NCBI GenBank assembly: GCA_013813605.1
Contig: JACCRL010000377.1
Coordinates: forward strand, 1 to 6,765
DNA: 6,765 nt
Direction of reading: 5' to 3'
DNA from: Gemmatimonadaceae bacterium
GTDB taxonomy: Bacteria; Gemmatimonadota; Gemmatimonadetes; Gemmatimonadales; Gemmatimonadaceae
Shown here: piece after piece, positions 1 through 6,765 of the stretch
How positions within the stretch are numbered: position 1 is the stretch's first letter
How the letters are laid out: the number at the start of each line of letters is the position of its first letter
The notes under the pieces: model-generated
What the model saw: only the letters and a program-made list of their open reading frames with translations
Databases searched by the model: none
What the model was told of the DNA's origin: nothing
Program-made: the position numbers and the translations under genes

Positions 1-999
1 CGAGCCCCTGCGCAAAGAATATCCGCCGAATGGAATGCGCCGGCATTCCCATCGCCTTGAGAATCCCAATCTCTTTCGTCTTGTCGGCGACGACCATCGT
101 CAGCGTGCTGACGATGTTGAAGGCGGCAACGAGTACGATGAGCAGCAGGATGACGCCCATGCCGAGCTTCTCCAGCTTGAGCGCCTGAAAGAGCGAGCTG
201 TTCTGCTCTTCCCAGTCGACGGTCCGGTATGGCCAACCCAGAGTCGCGACGAGACGTGTCGCGATCGCGGATGCCGCCCAGCGGTCGGTCGTCTTGACTT
301 CGATCCCGGTGACGCCCTGCCCCAGCCCGGCCAGCTGCTGCGCCTTGTCGAGTGCGACAAACGCGTACGCATTGTCGTACTCGTACATCCCGGTCGCCAC
401 GATACCGGTGACCTCGAAACGCTCGACGCGCGGCACGAAACCACCCGTTACGGCGTTGATCTTCCCACCTCCCGCCGAGAGCAGGTTGATGCTGTCACCG
501 GGCCAGCGGTTGAAGCGCGCGGCGAGGAGCTTGCCAAGCACGACGCCGCGATGCTGTCCGTCTGTGCTCGCGAAGCGGAAGTCGCCCGAGGTCGCGTGTG
601 AGCGAATGCTGGTGACCTCGGGAACTCCTCGCCCCTGCGGCAGCAATCCGACGACATAGACACCGCCGGCGTAATCGTGACCCGTCGTCATCAGCGCTTC
701 GGTGAGAACGAACGGAGCGGCAGTGACCACACCCGGCTGCCGCCGCACCACCTGCAGCGTCTTTGTCCAGTCGTTGATCTTGAGATCCTCGCCATAGCTC
801 AGGACGCGGATGTCGGGACTTCCGACGAGGATCTTTTCGCGCAGGTCCTCCTGCAATCCATTCATCACGCCGATGATGACGATGAGCGCGCTGACGCCCA
901 CCAGCACGCCGCCGATGGCAATGATGCTGATCAGGGACAGCAGCTTTGACCCCCGCCTGCTCCGCAGGTAGCGCCAGGCGATCTGCAGCTCGAGTTTGC

Positions 1000-1003
<4 letters not shown>
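1..1003 (-). CDS. LolC/LolE-family lipoprotein-releasing ABC transporter permease, C-terminus cut by the window edge
   Basis: Inner-membrane permease of the kind that, with a LolD ATPase, extracts lipoproteins from the inner membrane for delivery to the outer membrane. From the ATG at 1003-1001 the frame stays open for 334 codons to the left edge. Visible parts are a short cytoplasmic N-terminus starting [18 protein letters not shown], a first membrane segment at about residues 22-46, a large periplasmic domain at about 50-275, a second membrane segment at about 281-305, and the cytoplasmic stretch [14 protein letters not shown] (307-320), typical of the FtsX/MacB/LolCE fold where it meets the ATPase. 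Family members run to roughly 400-415 residues, so about 70-80 residues with the last two membrane segments lie outside. The ATG overlaps the lysS stop (ATGA) and has only a weak Shine-Dalgarno sequence, suggesting translational coupling. LolC and LolE cannot be told apart here; a LolD gene might follow. Confidence 0.9.
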
Positions 1004-2480
<1,477 letters not shown>

Positions 2481-2484
<4 letters not shown>

Positions 2485-3594
2485 GCCGCCGCCGTGTCGG
2501 AGCCGAGCTTGAGGTATGCCTCGATGAACGGGTCTATCGCACCGTCCATCACCTTCTGCACATCCGGAATCTTGAGCTCGGTGCGATGGTCGTTCACCAT
2601 CGTGTACGGCTGAAAAACGTAGCTCCTGATCTGGCTGCCGAAGCTGACATCTGACTTGGTTGCGTCGAGGGCGGCCTTGTGCTGGTCGCGCTTCTCCACT
2701 TCCGCCTGGTACAGCTTGTTCTTCAGCATCTTCATCGCCGTCGCCTTGTTCTTGAACTGCGACCGCTCCTGCTGTGATGCGGCGACGGTGTTCGTCGGCA
2801 GATGCGTGATGCGGACCGCGGAGCTGGTCTTGTTGACGTGCTGGCCTCCGGCTCCCGAGGCGCGATACACGTCGATGCGCAGGTCGCCCTCATCAATTTC
2901 GATGTTGATCTCCTCGTTCACGACCGGGTACACGAAGATCGAGGCGAAACTGGTGTGACGACGCGCCGCCGAGTCGAAGGGAGAAATGCGAACGAGGCGG
3001 TGCACGCCGGTTTCCGGCCGCAGGAAGCCATATGCGTAATGGCCGCGTATCTCGAGCACGGCTCCCTTGATCCCCGCCTCCTCGCCCTCGCTCTCGTCGA
3101 GCATCGAGACCTCGAAGCCGCGGCGCTCCGCCCACCGTATGTACATGCGCATCAGCATCGATGCCCAGTCCTGCGCTTCGGTACCGCCGGCGCCGGCGCT
3201 GATCTCGACTTGTGCATCGCGGAAGTCGTCAGGCCCGCGCAGCAGTGAGCGCACTTCGAAGGAATCGATGTCGGTCGAGAGCTGCTCGGACTCGGTGTCG
3301 AGCTCCGCTTCCATTCCGGCGTCAGGACTGTCGGCGAGCATCGCATCGAGCTCCTCCGCGCTCGCGGCGCGTCCCTGGAGCTTGTCGTAGGGCTCAATCC
3401 ATCCGCGCAGCGTCTTCACTTCCTGAAGCACCGCCTGCGCCTTCTCCTGGTTCGCCCAGAAGCCGGGGTCTGCCATCTCCCCGTCGAGCGCGCTCAGGCG
3501 AGCACGCTTTCCATCGATGTCAAAGATACCTCCGCAACTCCGCCAACTGTTCCACGCTCTGCTTCAGTACCCGACCGCGATCACTCTCCGCCAT
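2481..3594 (-). CDS. prfB: Peptide chain release factor 2, expressed through a programmed +1 frameshift
   Basis: RF2 recognises UGA and UAA stop codons on the ribosome and triggers peptide release. The gene starts at ATG 3594-3592 and encodes [20 protein letters not shown] plus RRYL, then meets an in-frame TGA (3522-3520). Slipping +1 at CTT lets reading resume with GAC (3521-3519), giving [20 protein letters not shown] and onward to the TGA at 2483-2481. The joined protein is 24 + 346 = 370 residues, close to the 365 of Escherichia coli RF2. Key motifs fall where expected: the SPF stop-recognition tripeptide at 204-206 and the GGQ hydrolysis motif at 249-251, within [19 protein letters not shown]. 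The residue matching E. coli position 246 is Ala, the common form, not the Thr of strain K-12. An AGGAG ribosome site precedes the ATG. It is followed by lysS with a GTGA overlap. Calling the start at the internal ATG 3476 would lose 39 residues of the N-terminal helical domain. Confidence 0.96.
3519..3534 (-). other. prfB programmed +1 frameshift (recoding) site
   Basis: On the coding strand the sequence is CGGAGGTATCTTTGAC. It holds an internal Shine-Dalgarno-like GGAGG (3533-3529), a three-base spacer TAT, the slippery CTT codon (3525-3523), the in-frame TGA (3522-3520) and a following C. This is the architecture known from Escherichia coli prfB (AGGGGGTATCTTTGAC). When RF2 is scarce, the ribosome pauses at UGA, the internal pairing with 16S rRNA pulls the tRNA forward by one base, and the full protein is made. 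When RF2 is plentiful, a 24-residue peptide is released. RF2 therefore sets its own level. The sequence elements are seen directly; the mechanism is taken from the established system. Confidence 0.95.
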
Positions 3595-3603
3595 TCGGCG
3601 CCA

Positions 3604-3608
3604 CTCCT
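3604..3608 (-). promoter_or_regulatory. Shine-Dalgarno site of prfB overlapping the upstream stop codon
   Basis: The coding strand reads TAGGAGTGGCGCCGAATG. AGGAG overlaps the TAG stop of the zinc-ribbon gene and lies nine bases before the prfB ATG at 3594-3592. It supports this ATG as the true start and suggests that ribosomes ending the upstream gene can re-initiate on prfB. Confidence 0.75.
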
Positions 3609-4314
3609 AGAATATTTTCTTGCCACCACCCAGGACTTCGTTGAGCGCTTCCTGGAAGTAGGTGGTGCTCTCCGCGAGCTGCTGTCCCACCTGCGCAATA
3701 TACTCTTCGAAGCTCTTCTTTATCTCTTCCCGGAACAGCTGCTTGAGGGTGCCGTCGCGCAACCCCTCGGTGTGCTTCGCGGGATGATAGGTGATGATGT
3801 CGGAGACGAGAGCCCGCGCGAGGCGTTTCGCCCGCTGGTTCGGATCCTTTGCGAGGAATGGATTAATAGGCTTGCGCGGGCCGGTCGTCTCTGACGGCGT
3901 CGCCGGAGTTCCTTGCGGCGTCGAAGGAGTCGGACGCGGAGTCGGCAGTGTCGGTGCCGGCATCGGAGCAGCGCGTGGCGGAGTAGGCACCGCCGCAACT
4001 GGCGCCGGCCGCGGAGCAGGCGGCGGCGGTGGCGCAGCGGGTCGGACCGCCGCGGGAGGTGTGGCGCGGGGCGCCGCCGGAGGAAGCGGAGACGGTGTAA
4101 ACGGCGGCGGGGTAAACGGCGGCGGTGCCGCCGCCCGGGACGAGGCTGGCGTTGGCGTGCGGTCCGTCCCGCTCGCAGGGGTGTTCATGCCGGTCGGCGC
4201 CGGTATCGGAACTATCCCACTGCACACGGAACACCGGGCCCTCACGCCCGCGCCGGGAACCTTGGCGGGATCGACGCGAAAAACGGATCGGCAATCGGGG
4301 CAGCTGACGTTCAT
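3607..4314 (-). CDS. Zinc-ribbon / proline-rich protein with a helical C-terminal domain, function unknown
   Basis: A 235-residue protein in three parts. Residues 1-35 form a small zinc ribbon of the MJ0042/zinc_ribbon type, with C5-x2-C8 and C28-x2-C31 (MNVSCPDCRSVFRVD ... ARCSVCSGIVPIP). Residues 36-150 are low-complexity, rich in Pro, Ala and Thr, and probably an unfolded linker. Residues 150-235 are charged and probably helical (RAKRLARALVSDIITYHP, then GTLKQLFREEIKKSFEEYIA), ending GGGKKIF; this resembles C-terminal segments on zinc-ribbon proteins in other bacteria, but I cannot name its function. No signal peptide or membrane segment is evident, so it is probably cytoplasmic. The ATG overlaps the GGDEF stop (ATGA) and follows GGGAG by seven bases. 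The frame stays open upstream to 4833, but that part lies over the GGDEF gene and is unlikely to be coding. The position suggests a role with the GGDEF protein; this is inference. Confidence 0.85.
   Translation of the reverse strand: MNVSCPDCRSVFRVDPAKVPGAGVRARCSVCSGIVPIPAPTGMNTPASGTDRTPTPASSRAAAPPPFTPPPFTPSPLPPAAPRATPPAAVRPAAPPPPPAPRPAPVAAVPTPPRAAPMPAPTLPTPRPTPSTPQGTPATPSETTGPRKPINPFLAKDPNQRAKRLARALVSDIITYHPAKHTEGLRDGTLKQLFREEIKKSFEEYIAQVGQQLAESTTYFQEALNEVLGGGKKIF
4097..4126 (-). repeat. 15-base tandem duplication in the proline-rich linker
   Basis: Two adjacent 15-base units on the plus strand, GTAAACGGCGGCGGG (4097-4111) and GTAAACGGCGGCGGT (4112-4126), differ only in the last base. On the coding strand they give the repeated peptide in PPPFTPPPFTPSP (residues about 65-77 of the zinc-ribbon protein). 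The unit length keeps the frame, so it could expand or shrink without breaking the gene. It probably arose by slippage or a local duplication. Confidence 0.85.
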
Positions 4315-5306
4315 TCGCCGGCTCCCGCGCGCGGCTCGCGAAATGCCGGCATGGGCTCGTTCGGCGTCACGCGCTCGTCGCTGCGCCGGTCCACCGTATA
4401 GACGGATCCGGGAAGGCTCTTCGCATACGTTTTCATTTCCGTGGCCAGCTGGCTCGCCTGTCTCGCCGACGACAGCGAGCGGCGCAGGTTGGTCACGACT
4501 CCGATCGAGAGCGTCATCAGCGGCACGCGATCGAGATGTCCGCGACGGTCCTTGCCGAAGAAATATCCGGCGCGCCGGTCCTGTTCCGAGTACTGGTAAG
4601 GCGCGAGCAGGTCGAACGTGGCGACGATTTCGCCGCACACCGACGGGATCGCGTTGTAGGGGATGATGTAAATGAAATCGTCGCCGCCGATGTGTCCGAT
4701 AAATCCCTGCTCCGCGCACGTGCCTTTGACGACATCGTGCAGCAGCTTGGCAAGGATGCGGATGACGCGATCGCCTTCGTTGTAGCTGTAGCGATCGTTG
4801 AATTCCTTGAAGTGATCGAGATCCGCGTAGCACACGGCGAAGTATTCGCCAAGCGCGAGGCGACGGCCGATCTCCGTTTCGATCGCCGATGTTCCGGCGA
4901 GCCTCGTCGAAGGATGCACGACCAGGTCTCTTTCCGACCGCACCAGCATCGCGTCGAGGCGGCGCACCGCTTCGGCTGCATCGGTTGAATCGCGGATCAC
5001 TTCGTCAGCGCCGGCGTCGAAGGCGTCAGCAAGGTCGCCCTTCGCCTTGCCACAGATGACGGCGCACGGAACGACAGCAGTATAGGAATCCCTTTTCACG
5101 CGCTGAACGGCGGAGAAGGCCGCTTCGGCGTTCTTGCGCGCGTCGAACAGCGCCATACGCGGGCGCTGGCGAAGCCCGATCGACATCAGCTCGTCGGCCG
5201 AGGACAGCGTTACCGTCGCGGCATCCTGCGAACCGATCCACGCCCGCACGTGCGGCGGCAGCTTGGCTCCATCAGGGGAGAAGTGGATCGCGTTAGGTTG
5301 TTGCAA
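4311..5306 (-). CDS. Degenerate receiver + GGDEF (GGDDF) domain protein, possible diguanylate cyclase
   Basis: A 331-residue soluble protein. Residues 1-120 look like a receiver fold (RPRMALFDAR near 48-57, AFDAGADEVI near 95-104), but the acidic pair expected after strand 1 and the usual Lys-Pro near the end are absent, so ordinary phospho-signalling is doubtful. Residues about 140-308 are a GGDEF domain. YADLDHFKEFNDRYSYNEGD supplies the metal-binding D162 and the guanine-binding N170 and D179, by analogy with PleD. The signature is GGDDF (207-211), with Asp in the fourth position where Glu is usual. An RxxD inhibitory site is missing. DRRGHLDRVPLMTLSIGVV and ATEMKTYAKSLPGSVYTVDR complete the domain. 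The start is TTG (5306-5304): a TAA lies three codons upstream in frame and the first internal ATG is at codon 41; GTG at codon 20 is a less likely choice. It could make cyclic di-GMP, or only bind GTP. The stop overlaps the zinc-ribbon gene. Confidence 0.88.
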   Translation of the reverse strand: MQQPNAIHFSPDGAKLPPHVRAWIGSQDAATVTLSSADELMSIGLRQRPRMALFDARKNAEAAFSAVQRVKRDSYTAVVPCAVICGKAKGDLADAFDAGADEVIRDSTDAAEAVRRLDAMLVRSERDLVVHPSTRLAGTSAIETEIGRRLALGEYFAVCYADLDHFKEFNDRYSYNEGDRVIRILAKLLHDVVKGTCAEQGFIGHIGGDDFIYIIPYNAIPSVCGEIVATFDLLAPYQYSEQDRRAGYFFGKDRRGHLDRVPLMTLSIGVVTNLRRSLSSARQASQLATEMKTYAKSLPGSVYTVDRRSDERVTPNEPMPAFREPRAGAGE

Positions 5307-5338
5307 GTCTTTTTATCCCGTCGCCCTGTGAGACCGTC

Positions 5339-6391
5339 TTAGAAATAGAAGAATGCAACGCCGAGTATCGCGTACGCGAGGAGCAGAAAAAGTCCTTCCA
5401 GCCAGTTCGATTCCGCATCACGCACGACCGAGTGCGCCACCGCCACCGCAAGCGCGATGCTGGCAACCTCCATCGGACTGAAGGCAAGATCCATTCGCTG
5501 CCCGAACATCAAGCCCATGAACACCAGCAGAGGACCAATCAACAGTGCCACCTGAATGCTCGACCCCACCGCGACGTTGATCGCCAGGTCCATCCGGTTC
5601 TTCATCGCCATCAGGACCGCCGAGCTGTGCTCGGCCGCATTGCCGATGATTGGGACGACGATCAGGCCGACGAAAAATTGCGAGAGCCCCATGACCTCGA
5701 CGGCCTCTTCAGTCGCCGACACGAGAATCTCGGAAACCACTCCGATCGCGACCGCGGAGGCGACAAGAATGGTCAGCGCCTTTTTTGACGACCAGTGCGG
5801 GGCCACAGTCACTTCGGGAGATGGATCTTCGGTGAGGAACGCAGCTCGGTGCGTGCGCAGCGAGTAGAGCAGCGACGCCGCGTACCCGGCGATCAGAAGC
5901 CCGGCGACGAAGTACGACATCTTCAGCGTCGCAACACGCGCCGGGTCAGGGTGAAGCAGCTGAAACAGCGCCGGAACGAGCAGGCCGAATACCGATATCA
6001 CGAGGACGGTCGAGCTGAACCCGGCCAGGTGCGGGTTGAACTTCTGCACCTTGAACTTGAGCCCGCCCGCAAACAGCGCCGCTCCCAGCACGAGAAGGAG
6101 ATTGCCGAGGATCGATCCAGTGATCGATGCCTTCACGAGGTCGAGCAGCCCGGCGCGGAGCGCGACGGCAGCGATGATCAGCTCGGCGAGATTTCCCATC
6201 GTCGCATTCAGAAGCCCGCCGATCGCGGGGCTCGTGTGCTCGGCGACAGCTTCCGTCGCTGCGCCAAGGACGCCTGACAGCGGTATGATGGCGATCGCGC
6301 TGATTACGAAGATCCAGATCGCCGGGAAATGCATGAAGCGCGCGACGATCGCGATCGGAACGAAAATCAGAAAGGCGTAGAGATACTTCAT
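5339..6391 (-). CDS. Calcium/proton exchanger (CAX family)
   Basis: Inner-membrane antiporter that probably expels Ca2+ (or a similar cation) in exchange for protons. The 350-residue product is almost entirely membrane segments, with a hydrophilic loop near 180-203 between two halves. Each half carries the alpha-repeat signature of the CaCA superfamily: GGLLNATMGNLAELIIAAVA (58-77, GNxxE with E70) and FFVGLIVVPIIGNAAEHSSA (239-258, GNxxE with E254). An acidic segment before the first helices (ATEAVAEHTSP) and the C-terminal DAESNWLEGLFLLLAYAIL are also typical of CAX/ChaA proteins. Length fits bacterial members. The ATG at 6391-6389 is the only sensible start, because an in-frame TGA lies eight codons upstream; no clear Shine-Dalgarno sequence is visible. 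It lies 31 bases after the PorV-like gene and 32 bases before the GGDEF gene. Cation specificity cannot be read from the sequence. The symbol cax would be reasonable but is not certain. Confidence 0.93.
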   Translation of the reverse strand: MKYLYAFLIFVPIAIVARFMHFPAIWIFVISAIAIIPLSGVLGAATEAVAEHTSPAIGGLLNATMGNLAELIIAAVALRAGLLDLVKASITGSILGNLLLVLGAALFAGGLKFKVQKFNPHLAGFSSTVLVISVFGLLVPALFQLLHPDPARVATLKMSYFVAGLLIAGYAASLLYSLRTHRAAFLTEDPSPEVTVAPHWSSKKALTILVASAVAIGVVSEILVSATEEAVEVMGLSQFFVGLIVVPIIGNAAEHSSAVLMAMKNRMDLAINVAVGSSIQVALLIGPLLVFMGLMFGQRMDLAFSPMEVASIALAVAVAHSVVRDAESNWLEGLFLLLAYAILGVAFFYF

Positions 6392-6406
6392 GGGGTCAGT
6401 GAAGGT

Positions 6407-6418
6407 CGGTGATCACCG
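6407..6418. other. 12-base perfect palindrome in a short intergenic gap
   Basis: CGGTGATCACCG is self-complementary and lies in the 31-base gap between the PorV-like gene and the exchanger, about 15 bases before the exchanger ATG. Such a site could be an operator half-pair or a small mRNA hairpin near the start codon, but it may also be chance, since a 12-base palindrome has no spacer and the region is GC-rich. Confidence 0.3.
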
Positions 6419-6422
6419 GCGC

Positions 6423-6765
6423 TCAGAAGAGGTAGCGGAGCGAAAGGTACGTTGGCCGCTGGCCATCGTCGGCGGGAAGGCCGCCGAAGGTGCGGGCGAA
6501 GTCGAAGACGAAACGTCCGCTCTCGAGCCCGAAGCCGAGCGATGCGCTGGCATCGGCGCGATCGTCCTCGCCGACGTAGCCGGCCCGAAAGTGAACGGTG
6601 CTCTGATAAATGACGTCGGCGCCGGCGCGGAGCGACTTGCCACCGAACCCGCGACTGTCAATGAAGCTTCCCGCGGCGCGTACCTCGGTGTCTTTGAGGT
6701 AGCGATCGATGAAAGTCAGGCGGTACAACGCGCCCAGCTCGAGCTGAGTCGGCAGCGGCTCGCCC
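6423..6765 (-). CDS. PorV/PorQ-type outer-membrane beta-barrel protein, C-terminal part only
   Basis: The frame is open from the right edge of the window to a TGA at 6425-6423, giving the last 113 residues; the start lies outside. The visible part begins GEPLPTQLELGALYRLTFID and alternates hydrophobic and polar residues as beta strands do, with Gly-rich turns (GADVIYQSTVHFRAGYVGED, ASLGFGLESGRFVFDFA). It ends YLSLRYLF, an aromatic C-terminal residue typical of barrel proteins recognised by the BAM complex. The PLPT...GALYRL segment is reminiscent of the PorV/PorQ (UPF0164-like) family, common in FCB-group bacteria and linked there to type IX secretion or other surface functions. Assignment to this exact family is moderate; a barrel-type outer-membrane protein is more secure. 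An apparent TTG start at 6728-6726 is not needed because reading continues upstream without a stop. Confidence 0.65.
   Translation of the reverse strand, partial: GEPLPTQLELGALYRLTFIDRYLKDTEVRAAGSFIDSRGFGGKSLRAGADVIYQSTVHFRAGYVGEDDRADASASLGFGLESGRFVFDFARTFGGLPADDGQRPTYLSLRYLF

Noticed and set aside
35..601. Open plus-strand frame of 188 codons
   Set aside because: It lies antisense over the Lol-type permease, whose protein has clear family features; the plus-strand product is composition-driven and has no recognisable domain.
3791..4666. Glycine-rich plus-strand frame of 291 codons
   Set aside because: It is the complement of the proline-rich linker and part of the GGDEF gene; the Gly-rich run simply mirrors Pro codons.
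4315..4833. N-terminal extension of the zinc-ribbon frame
   Set aside because: The extension is Arg/His-rich, lies over the GGDEF coding region in another frame and has no domain; the ATG at 4314 begins exactly at the zinc ribbon and has a GGGAG site seven bases upstream.
5307..5338. Possible promoter or terminator between the exchanger and the GGDEF gene
   Set aside because: The 32-base gap contains only a small AGACGGTCT inverted repeat without a following T-run on the coding strand, and no convincing -35/-10 pair was found in it or just upstream.
6413..6661. Minus-strand frame of 82 codons over the PorV-like gene
   Set aside because: It is Ser/Ala/Pro-rich in the wrong frame relative to the beta-barrel coding sequence, which runs uninterrupted to the window edge.

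Overview
This is a GC-rich bacterial stretch with seven protein-coding genes. All are on the minus strand, tightly packed, and there is no gap longer than about 32 bases between neighbours. Reading in the direction of transcription (from high to low coordinates), they are: the C-terminal end of a PorV/PorQ-type outer-membrane beta-barrel protein (cut by the right edge); a CAX-type calcium/proton exchanger; a degenerate-receiver plus GGDEF protein with a GGDDF signature; a zinc-ribbon / proline-rich protein with a conserved-looking C-terminal segment; peptide chain release factor 2 (prfB), with an intact programmed +1 frameshift site; lysyl-tRNA synthetase (lysS); and a LolC/LolE-type lipoprotein-release permease (cut by the left edge). 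No tRNA, rRNA, CRISPR array, insertion sequence or convincing rho-independent terminator was seen.

The outer-membrane PorV/PorQ-type protein and the Lol-type permease indicate a diderm bacterium. PorV-like proteins, high GC and the style of the lysS and zinc-ribbon proteins suggest the FCB side of the tree, perhaps Gemmatimonadota. That placement is an inference from general resemblance, not from a database comparison.

The five genes from the GGDEF protein to the permease look like one translationally coupled operon. The GGDEF stop overlaps the next start (ATGA). prfB begins 12 bases after the zinc-ribbon gene, with its Shine-Dalgarno sequence overlapping that gene's TAG stop. The prfB stop overlaps the lysS start (GTGA), and the lysS stop overlaps the permease start (ATGA). 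The prfB-lysS pair is also neighbouring in Escherichia coli. The exchanger lies 32 bases upstream of the GGDEF gene and the PorV-like gene 31 bases upstream of the exchanger, so a longer read-through transcript is possible; no promoter could be assigned.

Most of the window is housekeeping: translation termination, lysine charging, lipoprotein traffic and calcium export. The least understood part is the coupled pair of a divergent GGDEF protein and a zinc-ribbon protein placed directly in front of prfB-lysS. The clearest mechanistic feature is the prfB recoding site, which means the RF2 reading frame must be joined across an in-frame TGA to give a 370-residue protein.
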